Part shown: piece by piece, positions 9,900-21,890 of the stretch | Position numbering within the stretch: position 1 is the first letter of the stretch | How the letters are laid out: each line of letters begins with the position of its first letter | Assembly: GCA_020137815.1 (NCBI GenBank) | Contig: CM035354.1 | Coordinates: forward strand, 7,559,987-7,623,986 | DNA from: Hormiphora californensis | Lineage: Eukaryota; Ctenophora; Tentaculata; Cydippida; Pleurobrachiidae | Length of the DNA stretch: 64,000 nucleotides | Direction of reading: 5' to 3' | Notes under the pieces: model-generated | Seen by the model: the letters and a program-made list of their open reading frames with translations, nothing else | Told to the model about the DNA's origin: nothing | Database searches by the model: none | Program-made: the position numbers and the translations under genes

Positions 9900-11814
9900 C
9901 GTTTGTCAGCACTCACGAAACACCCAGATTTTAGCGCTGGCCTACTTTCTCAGACTGAGAATCTCTTGGCATGCTCTGCAGACCCCTAGGCCTAGTTTGC
10001 GTGTTTCCCACGGCTTTCATTGGGGACTGCAGCGTAAAGAGAATCTCAGTGACCTGGTCTTTTCACTTAGGGCTTGATTATAATCTGGGTGCCTTGCAGC
10101 CTGTTTACAGGTGTGCGCTACCAAAAGAGTACACTTAGACCGACTTTTTTCAAACGGCTATAGCCACGCAACCACATGGCCAATTTGAGTAAACTAAACG
10201 GTAACTGATAGAGAATCGATAGCCCTAACCGATAACCCTAAACCAAACCCAAACCAGACCCTAACGGATAGCCCTAACCCGTTGCGTGCGCTAAAACTAC
10301 GAATTGTTAGCAATGAAAGGCACCCAGATTTTAACGTTTTCCTTTCACTTATGAGGAGGCTCGGAAATGTTCATGTCATGCACATTCAAGTCACGCCTAC
10401 CAATCACAGCTCAGAACGGCTCTTGCGATCCGCGCGTTCTGAGTTGTGATTGGTGGGCGTGACTTGAATGTGCATGACATGAACATTTCCGAGCCTCCTC
10501 ATTTCAAAACATTTTGGATCGGTCGGAACTCGGACGGAGCTGGGCCCCAACGTGTCCCTGTGCGTCCGGGCCAGGTGTGGCATCCACGGTAATAGTCAGG
10601 GGTATCGGGTGAAACCCCCAAAAGTAGGACCAGGGGCGCACAGCGGGTGTACGGATCTGAGCCTCCGCGAATGGTAGCTTTGTTTAAGATTCATAAATTT
10701 TAAAAATGATAAAAAAATTCAAACCGCGCCAGCTCAGCTCAGCTCAGCTCAGCCAGTTTCAAGAAAAGAATTACAGATTTATGCGCTGCAATCCCCAAAT
10801 GCGCGTGCGCGTTACAATCCAGAGCTGAGTCCGACAAAAAAAACTGGAACCAGTTCCGAAAATTCAAAAGTGCGAAAAACAAGTTGGAATGCGCTGCAGC
10901 CCCCTCATGCGCGCACCCCCGCAACGAGGGGACTGAAGGGAATGCCGCGCGCGCGTTTGGCCTGAGCTCAGGACGGGCCCGGCTGGGTCGAAGATAACTT
11001 TGCGAGCGAAAAAACGGCGGTGCTTATAACTTTGGCCCCTGAAGTCCGTTTTGCTTGATTCTTTCACTAGCTGTTAGATCTGACAATTATCTACCTTGCT
11101 GTTTTTGAGAGAAGTTAATTGGATTTAAGGAGGCTGAGCAATAGCCGTTGAAAGATGGGTTGTTTTCAAAAAGTGACGTCACAGATTCTTGCAGGGACAC
11201 CTTTTTAAAAATTTCATTCAAATTTTGATTTTACCGCACTCGATTTTGCGGAGTTTGGTTCATATCTCCTGTTCCTGATAAGATAGAGACCTGAAACCGG
11301 TTGCATTTGAAAGCTGTTATCTTCCTCTTTCCAACGCTACCAAAACGATTTCTGTACCTTATCTGGAACCGGAGATATGATTGATTATGTATTCCCCCCA
11401 GCGCGGTATTCCCTCCAGGCCCCTTATATTATATTATAAGGGGCCTGCAACGTATGCCAAAAAAACAAGCTTGGCATGCGCTGCAGACCCCAAGTGCGCG
11501 CGTTTTCCACGGCTTCTAGGGCCTGTAGCATAGGCCAAAAAACAAGCTGTTTTCTTCCGGTTTCCAGTTGTCTAGGCACAAAGAAGTATGGAGGGGGAGT
11601 GCGTGAGCTAATTTTAGGGTTTGGTGAGCTCAAAGGCGTTGAGACCGATATTTTTTTGCCAAAATATTGTCCCCCGAAACCGAAAATTACACATTTCTGA
11701 GCGATAAAGTCTAAGATGCACCCTAAACCGCATCTCCATTCGATTGATTGCAATGTAATCTTGATAATCAATAACCATATTTTGAAAACTAAACTTAATG
11801 CAATAATTAGGGTC
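9900..11814. other. Repeat island upstream of TOM40
   Basis: No gene seen. Holds telomere-like units, a palindrome at 10351-10502, an (AGCTC)n run at about 10734-10752, and a block at about 10870-11010 that recurs inverted at about 62340-62455. A family around GGCATGCGCTGCAG recurs near 9968, 10889 and 11471. Confidence 0.65.
10351..10502. repeat. 152-bp imperfect palindrome
   Basis: Ends ATGAGGAGGCTCGGAAATG and CATTTCCGAGCCTCCTCAT are inverted copies. Arms of about 60 bp include CATGTCATGCACATTCAAGT. Likely a fold-back MITE. Confidence 0.85.
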
Positions 11815-13475
11815 ATGGGAAACGTTGCAGCATCCGCCAAGTCACCAGATCCGTTCGCGTCACTCCCGGAGCTGACCGTGGAATCGCTGAGCGAACCTCC
11901 CAAAAGTGATGATGGCCCTTCAGCACCCGCATCAAAATCCAAAAACCCCGGATCTTTCGAAGAACTACCTCGACAGACTAAAGAGGTCTTTCCAACACCG
12001 TTCGAGGGATGCAAGTTTTCCTGGAATAAAATGATCACGGAACGTTTCCAAGCATCACATTCCATCATGATGTCCTCGTTTAAACCCCCTGCATACAAAT
12101 TCGGAGCAACATACGTTGGTGGCATGAAGCTGGGGCCCAACGAACAATATCCTGTGTTAATAAGGTACTTCAGCATTTGATCACATTTCACTTCTTGAAA
12201 CGATGATTTAAACGACATTATTTATAACACATTTCCCTCAGTGAGTATGGTGGCGGAATTGTTCAGTTCCAAGCTATTCACAGCTTCTCAAAACAAGTAC
12301 AAGCAAAGGCCGTGGTACACGCAACAGATAAAACATGGTCAATGTACCAAGGTAAGCAGACATTAGTATATATCCCTGCCCTTTCTTAGTTCAAGTATGT
12401 TGGTGTATATCCCCTGTCCTTTTATTTCTTATTTCAAGATTATTCGTTTGTAATTGGTAATGGTAATGCATTATTATAACTCACTTTGTACCGTGTTTAT
12501 ACAGGTGATATTGGCTACAAGGGTAAAGATTTCTCAATGCAACTGACGGGTGTAAATGCCAGCATCATCAATCCTCAGGGAATCTGGGTCGCCCACTATC
12601 TCCAGGTAATGATAATAGTATGATAGGTTTGCCTTGTTCTACCATCTCTGTGCGATGGCTGATGCCGAGGGTTAGAACAAGTTTAGATATATCGGTGGCA
12701 CGATCTGTTTCTATATTCACCCCATGCTAGTGTATAATAAACATGACACATTTAATAACCGTCCATACGCTGTTTGTTTACATCTTCAGAAACTGTAAAG
12801 ATTAAATCAGCAGTTAAGTAATTATCCAGACTAATATTTTATATTTGTATTTTCAGTCGGTAACGGATAAATTATCGCTGGGTGGAGAGTTGTTGTTCCA
12901 GCATGGTATGGGTGCCAAGAATGCTGCTCTAACATTGGGTGGCAGGTTTAGGGATGGAGATACAGAGTGTAAGTGATGTCTTCCTGGATCTAGAGACACT
13001 TCCCAGGCTCTCTATCTTTCTCTCTTAAATCGGTTTCGTACTTCGTAGTGCTGATACTTTTGCTCACTTACAACACTAAAATGTATTTCGTGGTTCGTTG
13101 TTTTGTCAATTCCCTGCAATGTACTACATTTTCTCAGTCTAGGTCTAACAATCCATTTCCCTCAGTTATGGTAAAGACGGGGGAACAATCAACAAACATT
13201 AGGTTTCTACGTAAAGGGCAATGAACAGGTTGAGTGTGCCTGTCGAGTTTGAGTACGTGAAACAGATGGGAGAATCAATAACCTACACTCGGGCTACTTG
13301 TGTTGACCTACCCAAGGGACTATCCAAGTTCAGGGGCTCCATTGACACCGACTGGTCCGTAGCTGGTGTTCTTGAAAAACGATTCGAGGCATTCCCCTTC
13401 GCGTTCACCCTATCGGGACTGTTAAATCATAAGAAAAACCAAGCGAAGTTTGGGATAGGGTTTACTATTGGGTAA
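11815..13475 (+). CDS. TOMM40: Mitochondrial import channel TOM40, final exon offset by two single bases
   Basis: Five exons: 11815-12164, 12242-12351, 12505-12605, 12857-12968 and 13166-13475. The product is the outer-membrane beta-barrel that imports preproteins. Exons 1-4 join cleanly: FASLPELTVE, FEGCKFSWNKMITERF, the mature barrel from FKPPAYKFGATYVGG, GIWVAHYLQ, LSLGGELLFQH. Exon 5 ends with LSKFRGSIDTDWSVAGVLEK and LLNHKKNQAKFGIGFTIG, the family's C-terminal beta-signal region. Within exon 5 the frame that continues from exon 4 runs to TGA at 13222-13224. The homologous reading needs one base skipped near 13201 (ATT A GGT, restoring GFYVKGNEQ) and one near 13229 (CAG G TTG, restoring LSVPVEFEY). 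With both skipped the protein is about 326 residues (human 361). It may be a recoded gene, a recent pseudogene, or an assembly error. Confidence 0.9.
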
Positions 13476-13693
13476 AGACGGTGTGTGACTCCTCTCTCTT
13501 CCCCCTTCCGTGACAGCTGAGATGATTTTGTAAATTTTATATCGCCATATCTTTTAAGTTATTATTAGCGCCCTTATATTTTTTAATCTCCGTGTCGAAT
13601 TTCTCGTGTTTTCCTCTCTCTTCCCTCCACCTGTCATGTTGTAGACGGTACAACTGTCCATTTCCTCCTTTTAACCCTCCCCATATTTGGCGT

Positions 13694-13699
13694 AATAAA
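13694..13699 (+). terminator. TOM40 polyadenylation signal AATAAA
   Basis: AATAAA about 220 bases after the TOM40 stop. It is followed about 115 bases later by the pyrimidine tract and AG just before the EIF3D ATG, a spacing like that between polyA site and trans-splice acceptor in animal operons. Confidence 0.6.
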
Positions 13700-13815
13700 T
13701 GTTAGGTCGTTGCAGAAAGATCTTCATTTCCCAATATTTTCTTTCTGGGACCACCTAATGCTGTATATATATGCCCAGTCCCCTTCTAACCCTCCCATTT
13801 CTGCAATCTCTAGAT

Positions 13816-16794
13816 ATGCCAAGTGTTAGCGAAAGCTCCGAGGGGGCCGGTCTTGCCCAATTTGACACACCACGAGTGGTAAACAACCCGGTAGGATGGG
13901 GACCAATCTCTATTCCGGAGCGGTTCAAGGATATTCCCTATCAACCGTTTAGCAAGAGTGACAATCTTGGACAGGTGCGTGACGTCACGCAATTTAACTA
14001 GCCAATCACATGCGAGAATGTGTACTCGTGTAATAATGTCCGAGTGAACTATCCTACTTTTCTCTATCCATTGTGTAGTAGGGAGACTCACCAGAACAAT
14101 ACAATATCATATGCTCACGACCGGCCACTCTACTCAGTATAATAGTTGTCTTTCCGTTATATAATCCTACTATCGTGAATTAGGATTATGATAATTTCTA
14201 GCATAATTGCCTACTTATGCCTTTTAGCTCTTGGACTCACATCATTGTATTGTTAGTCCTCCCCGTGTAGTAGACAGTGTACTCATTCTTTCTAAGGAAA
14301 TCTCGATTCATTTCTCTCTCTGTTTCGGCTTTCTTTATGATGCGTAAGAGCTGTATTGTTCTGCGTGAGAGAGAGTCTAAATAAGTCTAGTACACTAAAG
14401 CCCTTACTTCTCGAGAAGAGATATAATTCTCTTGAATTCTCTGTCGGTAGTTTTCGCTTTTGTCGTATCTCTCTCCCTGACCGCAAATCATGCCTTTATA
14501 GAACCGTCCATGTCTCTCATTCATTCTGTTTGTTATTTTGTTCTACATCGCCTGACGTCGGTGCGCCTCATGTGCTCTCACAAGTTACTGAGTAAGCAAC
14601 CTCTTGACCCTCTCTATGTCTCCTGACAGTTGACACACCTCTCTGTCTCCTGACACCTCCCTCTCTGTCTCCTGACACCTCCCTCTCTGTCTCCTGACAC
14701 CTCCCTCTCTGTCTCCTGACACCTCCCTCTCTGTCTCCTAACACCTCCCTCTCTGTCTCCTGACACCTCCCTCTCTCTGTCTCCTGACACCTCCCTCTCT
14801 GTCTCCTGACACCTCCCTCTCTGTCTCCTGACACCTCCCTCTCTGTCTCCTGACACCTCCCTCTCTGTCTCCTAACACCTCTCTCTCTCCCCAGATCACT
14901 GACTGGACTGGCAGTCTCCTGAACGAGAGGTCCAAGTACCGATCTAACTACCACCAGCAGTTTGGTAGTGGAGCTCACTACAGTTATTATCATGAGGAGG
15001 ATGATAACACTTTCCAGTTGGTCGACACTACCAAACCCCAGAGGAGTCTTTACCAGAGGTACTGGGAAGATAGAGGGAGAGATAGAGATATGAGATAGAG
15101 ATACAGAGTGATACAGAGAGATACAGTGAGAGAGAAGGGGGATAAATGCCAACAAGTTTATACCGGTTTTCTAAACCTCGCGATACATTTACTAGAGCTA
15201 TTATCAGGGCATCATCGTCTTGCCTCTCAGTTATTGTTCCTAATTTACCCTAGTTTGGTAAAAAAAACCCTTACTTTTTGTTAGTGCTCCTACTTCCTAG
15301 TATTTAACTCTGACTGGTTTTCAGGTCTCGAGCCAGGTACCAGAATAGGAGGAACCAGAGGCCCACACAGCGTGTCCAGGACCCCAAGACTGGTAGGATG
15401 ACGGTGCAGCCGAAATACAACAACACCAGGAGGAACCATTGGAACTCTAGGAACGATAACAAGAATCAGGTATGGTGCTGTTGTTACTCTCTCAATAATA
15501 ACCTTCTCTAGTCTTAATGACTCCACGGATGTAAAGTGAGATTTTTACTTTTACTAGAAAGAGCACGAGAATCAAGATTTCTTGTTCCCCACTGTACACG
15601 TTCGGCGTTTTTACTCCCCAACTCTCATCCACAGGTCAAGCTGAAGTCCTCGGTTGAGGTTCGAAAGGATTGGGAGCTGAATGTGGAGATCGAGTTCTCT
15701 CAGATCTCAAAACTCCAGCTTCCCTACCCCGCCAAGGAGGTCGTCACTCTGGCCGAGTGTGGTACTGTCGAGTACTATGACAAGAGGTAAGAGCCTGGCA
15801 CTACTTTCTCTATTTGAATTTGAGAGGAAGAAGAAGTAAGATGCTGGCTCAGAAATTTTTGATAATTCTGGGAAATCTAGGTTTTCAGGTGAATGCCCTT
15901 ATATAGTACTTAGTTGTCGTAGTAGTGCTGAAAAAAGTAAGGTTTTAAACCCATAAAACCTGTAAGATATGTTATATAAAAGTTAGTCACATATATCTCT
16001 CATGGTATGATGGGTTTCTTCCCCTGCCTAATTTCCTACACACGTCACACACATAGTATAGTAAGGGATAAACACTGTTTATAAAGAGATATCTGGAGAG
16101 GCGCTGATAAACATGATTACACATTCGATCTCGTGTAATTACTCTCCTGATTCATCTCTCCTACTAAATGTATCATTTCACTCTAACCTTATATATTTTT
16201 CTCTCCCTCTCATTTCCCCTCTCTCTCTCGCCATGTAATATATCCTCTCCCTGCTGGCGCCATGGCTCTCTTCTTTCCGGGTTTATATTGGATTTCTGGT
16301 ACACGTACATGCAATGAACTCCAATTGTTGTACAATAATTATAGGAGGAATGTATAATACCCCTCCCCCTCCCCAGGTATGATCGTATCACGACTAAGGC
16401 GGAGCGACCGCTCCAAACCACTAACCGTCTGTTCCACAACATTTCCACTGCTGATGATCCTGTGATCCGAGAGCTGGTGAAGGAAGCCCAGGTGTTCGCT
16501 ACTGATTCCATCCTCTCTACTATCATGACGTGTCCCAGGAGTTACTACAGTTGGGATATCATCATCCAGAGGATTGGGAGCAAGTAAGTTGGGAATGTGG
16601 GGGATAAAACTGGAGCTGGAATGTGAGGGGAGGAGTTGAGAGGAATTTTCGAGATGAATAGTTCGAAATGATCGATTAGGTTGCTTGAGTTGTGTAGCCT
16701 GGTACCATCTTGTTAAAGTGATAGGAGATCGAAAAAACATAATGTGTTTGTCCCGTAGTGAACTTTCCCACAGCTCTCTATTTTAGGAGACAGT

Positions 16795-16870
<76 letters not shown>

Positions 16871-18637
16871 GAGAGAATAGTAGTTGGAGAGAAAGGTAGT
16901 TAGAGAGAAAGGTAGTTAAAGAGGGAGAGATAGCGAAGGTAAGAGAGAGATAGAGAGAGTGGCCGGGGAAGGGGTAATAGTGTTGTACCTCAAGTTTGTT
17001 TGCGTGTGCCTCTCTCTCGTACACTTTGAGTTTGCTACGTTAAGTGTAGATCATTACCCTCTAACGTTATATTTAATTGAACCCCTTACTTTACCCTCTA
17101 ACTTTATATACCCTTCCTTCTAGATTGTTCTTTGACAAGCGAGACGACTCTGATTTTGATCACCTGACCGTTAACGAGACTGCTAATGATCTGCCCTCGG
17201 GAGATGGCGGTACCAACTCCATGCACAAGCTCGGTCTGGAGGCTACCTGGATCAACCAGAACTTCAGCCAGCAGTGCCTGAAACGGGAACAGAAGACTTT
17301 CTCCCGACCTAATCCCTTCATCAGCAAAGAGGACAAGGTGGAGCCCAGTTCTGTGTGTTATAGGTAAGGAGGCTTGATAGGGAGCGGATGGGGGTTCTAT
17401 TGTAATAAAGGGAGTGGGGCGAGGTGCCAATATAGCACACATGAATAGAAGGAGGGGTGCAATTAGGAGATGATGTCAAACGCTCTCAACGCTCAGCTCG
17501 AAATATATCCGTGTTCTCTATCTACCTATAATTACATAGCTCTATCTAGCATATGATATCTCGATCTATCTCGAATGATATCTCCCCTTCTCCTCTCTAT
17601 ATTACTGTATCTCCAATCTCCATCTGATCTCCCTCGCGACTTGTAATACATAGCAGGTGGTCATGGTAATACATACTACTGTAATATTGGCTCCCCGCTG
17701 ACGCAGATGATGTTGTCCTCAGCACGCTATTCGTACGAATTTCTACCACATCGTCTCATCTATGTATTTCAGTTCTTTATCTCCTCTCCTCCCCACTCTC
17801 TCAATCCCCCAATATCCAGTTCCCCTACACCATTACCACCCCACCAGGTACCGAAAGTTCCCTCTTGGTGGACCTGGCGAGGCTTACACTGTCATCTGCC
17901 GAACTGAGATCGATGCTGTGACCTCTTCTTCCACGGGCGAGGAGCAGCTGATGTGCATCAAGGCACTCAATGAGTGGGATCTCAAGGGAGGAAACAGGTA
18001 CGAGTATAGAGAGTAATTCTTGGTATGATGTGTTAGTTTGAAACTTTCTAGAATTTCCCGTGAGTTCTAAATTTCTAAAAGTAGAGCATACTCAAGAAGC
18101 AGTTTCATGATCTAAATCTGTATCTTTGATCTATATCTGTATCTCATGAGACAAATCTAGATCTGTACTCATTAAATCTAGAGTTATCCATGTTTATCAT
18201 TACATCGTCCATAACACTGACCCCCCCCCAGTGAGTGGAGGCAGAAGTTGGATACCCAGCGGGGCGACATCCTCACCACCGAGATGAAAAACAACAAATG
18301 CAAGTTGGCCAAGTGGACTGTGTCCTCCATCATTGCAGGAGCGGACCTCCTCAAGTTCGGTTACATAACCCGATCCATGCCAAGGAGCTCTGGAGAGTCC
18401 ATCGGTCACTCCATCCTCTCTACACAGCAGTTTATTCCCAAACAGTTTGCTGCCCAGATATCTCTGGACATGAACAACGCCTGGGGAATTCTCAGGGTCA
18501 TTGTCGACAAGTGCATGGCGCTCAAGGATGGAAAATATGTGCTGTACAAGGAACCCGCCAAGCCTGTTCTGAGGATCTACAAGGTCCCCCAAAATACCTT
18601 CGAAGAAAACGAAGACTCCGAGGAAGATGATGATTAG
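13816..18637 (+). CDS. EIF3D: Translation initiation factor eIF3 subunit D
   Basis: Eight exons: 13816-13974, 14895-15058, 15325-15469, 15635-15786, 16377-16583, 17124-17363, 17848-17997 and 18232-18637. They total exactly 541 codons including the stop (human protein 548 residues). eIF3d is an eIF3 subunit that can bind the mRNA cap. Landmarks in order: [20 protein letters not shown], the RNA-binding arginine-rich part, [136 protein letters not shown], and an acidic tail. A strong pyrimidine tract and AG lie 2 bases before the ATG. No frameshifts, unlike neighbouring TOM40. Intron 1 holds a 22-bp minisatellite. Confidence 0.97.
14625..14890. repeat. 22-bp minisatellite in EIF3D intron 1
   Basis: About twelve tandem copies of a 22-bp unit containing CTGTCTCCTGACACCTCCCT, immediately before the exon 2 acceptor. 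The array may serve as the intron's polypyrimidine region. Open frames across it are artefacts. Confidence 0.95.
16796..16877. repeat. (GA)n microsatellite in EIF3D intron 5
   Basis: About 80 bp of GA repeats with one GGG interruption, between EIF3D exons 5 and 6. Confidence 0.97.
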
Positions 18638-19080
18638 GAAACTCCAAGTTTTCCCCCGGAATTCCCTGAATTTTGATTCTTTTTTCCTGTTTTTATCATT
18701 TTGGTTGATGCCAAAGCTTTTTATTTTTCTTTGATTTCCCTTTTTCTTCGTGTACACTCCATTTCTCTCTCTGTCCTGGTTAATTCCATGCCTAGTTAGG
18801 GCATGGGGTTATGATGAGGGTTAGTGCGGTGGGTACTGTGCTGGGAACATTCTACATTTGGGGTGGGTGAGGGAGGGCGCGGCGCGCGCTCTACATGTAA
18901 AGTACATTTGTTAGCATTTGAAAATTACGAAACTTGAAATTGTTCGAGGGTCACCTCTCCCAGCTCCTGTCAACTTCCACTACCTCCTATCCCATCTGCT
19001 CCCCTTACCTCCCCCAACCTACCATGCTATTTTATGTACCGCCACCACTCTAACCCCCTCCATCTCCATCTAGCTGTAGA

Positions 19081-19410
19081 ATGAACAATGTGATGACAGC
19101 GGCGGGGGACGACTCCACCAATCTTCTTCAGGAGAGCATTCTAGAAAATGAGTTGAGAAACAGGAAACCGGAGGCAGGGAAATCCATTCTCACATCACCA
19201 GCTAGCAAACAGAGACTCCTGTCGCAGAAATCAGTGAACTGGAAGAAAGAGTTGGTTGATATCCGGTATATTGAGGGCAAGAAATCGAGAGATAGCAGTG
19301 TTATCCGATGGGGAAACATATTTTATTGTGTGGCACTGATAGTTTCATCTTATGCCATCTATTACATTTTACATAACTTGGGACTATGGCCTAAAGCCCA
19401 CCGGAGGTGA
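19081..19410 (+). CDS. Small single-pass, probably tail-anchored membrane protein
   Basis: One exon of 109 residues with no signal peptide. Residues 1-75 are hydrophilic and charged (NELRNRKPEAGKS, VNWKKELVDIRYIEGKKS). Residues about 79-98 (IFYCVALIVSSYAIYYILHN) form the only membrane segment, followed by LGLWPKAHRR. That arrangement fits a C-terminal tail anchor with the N-terminus in the cytosol. A pyrimidine-rich tract ending CATCTAG lies 7 bases before the ATG, and AATAAA signals follow at 19452 and 19537. The last codons overlap a donor-like GGAGGTGAGG, so an alternative spliced end is conceivable. It lies 443 bases after EIF3D on the same strand. I do not recognise the family. Confidence 0.6.
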   Translation: MNNVMTAAGDDSTNLLQESILENELRNRKPEAGKSILTSPASKQRLLSQKSVNWKKELVDIRYIEGKKSRDSSVIRWGNIFYCVALIVSSYAIYYILHNLGLWPKAHRR

Positions 19411-19451
19411 GGCATGAACAGAAAATGGGGAGAGATGTTAAATTTAGAAAG

Positions 19452-19457
19452 AATAAA
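19452..19457 (+). terminator. Polyadenylation signal AATAAA
   Basis: AATAAA 42 bases after the stop of the small membrane-protein gene. A second AATAAA lies at 19537-19542. Confidence 0.6.
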
Positions 19458-19828
19458 TTTAAGTTAACGTTTTAAAAAACTGAGACATATGTATGTTTCT
19501 TTTTTTGTGCTATTTCATTTACCGTTTTGTGTTTACAATAAATGGATAAAGATAACTATAATTATGAAGCGCTCTTAAAATGATAATAATTGTATTGCCA
19601 GAAAATTGACTGAGCGAGTGAGTGAGAGCATTCTTTGTAAAATACATTGGGAATATACATTGTGTACACTGTTTATGTATTTTTACAGACGTAAATTGGA
19701 TGTTTCACTGTTCAAATTGACAGAATAAAGTCGAAAAGGCAAGGAAGTAGAGAATCTTTATGTGAGATTCGATATTTCAATAACAAAGGCTCTCCTCCTA
19801 TTTTAGCACACACTCGAGTCTCCAAAGA

Positions 19829-20410
19829 ATGGCTGATCTAAAAGTGGAAGATGGATTTGAGAAAGAATTACAAATTCGCAACGCGGCGCTTCATTATCTG
19901 AGAAATCCAACTACTCCTATCAGGTTTCTACTTTTCTAGTGTGTTAGTGTACCCTGCTTTTTGTCAGTGTCTTTGGATGTCTGTGTTTTTGTCTGTTCTT
20001 CATGAATGTCCTATGTTGTAGTTTTAATACAAATATTGTCGGACATGATTCGGATTGTTTTTTATGCTTGACTGATTTTTATTTTCTCTCTCTGATCTGT
20101 CATTCTCTTTCTACCTCTACCCGATGTGTTTAGTGTTTGGAAGTCAATGATTCATTGAATCAGTGAAATGAATGAAAATTCCAGGTGGCCGTCTTGAGAG
20201 TAATCACAGAAAATAAACCTTAGAAAACAGTCATAGCTCTATATATGATAACATGGAGTGATATTATGTTTATTTGGTAGAAACTAAAGGTCTCTCAAAG
20301 CTTCATCAATCATCATCACGCTCAGTCCGGTTTCTCTGACGCTGGTTGAAAACCGTATCAGTTTCACCATCTGCTGACTCTTCCACAGTCCACACTGTTA
20401 AATATTTATT

Positions 20411-20501
<91 letters not shown>

Positions 20502-21825
20502 CCATTCTTCCTACACGGAAATACGCACTGATTAATCACTATTCGCTCTTTCTTGGCATGAATTCTGTTCAATTTGTCTGTCTTTCTTTCATTTTCTCCC
20601 TTCCTGAGTGAAGCAGAGTGGGTTTACACCACACACACTCACCCTTTTCCTCAGTCCAATATTCCTTTCTGGCTGAGTGGTGTCTACTTTTCTCTCTCTC
20701 TCTGTCTTTTCATGGCACCTGTACTTGATGCGGTTTGTATAAGTTTGTGTGACACCACGTGCTATACAGTGTGGGTGGTCCTCATGAACTCTACATAATA
20801 ATAATCATGACTATACTGCAGAATATTACCATGAACCCCCTCAGCCATCACTCTATCTCACTCCCTCCCTCTATCTTACTCTCCCAGTCTCATGTGAAGT
20901 CATCTGAGCTATGCAATCTAGAATGCACACTCTTTGTGACTCACGTAGTATAAGTGTTACGGACCTTCCTAGTATGATAGGGCGGGTAGTTTTTACTTGT
21001 AGAGTGTGTCCTAAGTTGTACACTATTTTTTATAAAATTGAATATACATGTGTCTATAATCGTAAATCTTACTATCTCGAGGACCATTAGCGAAGCATTA
21101 ACGGATTGATCCAGATAAATCGTACACAATTTCTCTCTCTCTAGTTCCTGTTGCCCTTGTATTGCATCATCACTTCTCTCTTAGCAGTCCTGGTACCACC
21201 TCTATCTAATTCCCTTTCTAGATCTAACACGACTTCTCTCTTGATTCCTTGCATTACTTCTCTCTCTCTTGAGTCCTTGCATTACTTCTCAGTTCTCTCT
21301 GTGGTTCTATCATTGCTCTAATGATTATAACTCTATACAACGTGCTATTGGTAGTTCTAGTTAGTTATTGGCACAGCTCCATTACGAAAACACCTGCCCC
21401 ACAGCTCCCCCTCATTGCCATACACCCTACCACACTATACTATTAGGGTCCATATCATCATCACCATCAACAACTCTATCGTGACAGTGACACATTCTTC
21501 CTAGCATCATCTATACAGGGTCCCTTATAGCATATAATCCAGCTAGATTTGACCTATAGTGCCCCCCCCCCTTGGAATCTGGATCTACGAATTCTGTTCC
21601 TAGTCTCCCACAATAATATAGGCGGTGGGTGGGTGTGTGTGAGATAGAACTTGAGATTTTGTAGTATGTTGTGTGTGTATGTGTTTTTCCAGTGTACTTC
21701 TTTCACTCCCTGCCTAAAATCTGAAGTGTGTCTCATAATTCTGAAACATCCTCTTCTTCCTTCTCTTCAGCTTTAGTGTCTCTTTTTAGCTTTCTCTCAC
21801 ACACCTCCTTTTGTCTACTTTCCTG

Positions 21826-21890
<65 letters not shown>

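Noticed and set aside
11424-12218. 264-codon minus-strand frame
   Set aside because: Antisense shadow of TOM40 exon 1, which has clear homology on the plus strand.
13201-13229. An 11-base micro-intron as an explanation of the TOM40 offset
   Set aside because: Far below any known spliceosomal intron length; two single-base skips fit the aligned residues better.
14568-15155. 195-codon frame rich in [10 protein letters not shown] repeats
   Set aside because: It is the antisense translation of the 22-bp minisatellite plus EIF3D exon 2.
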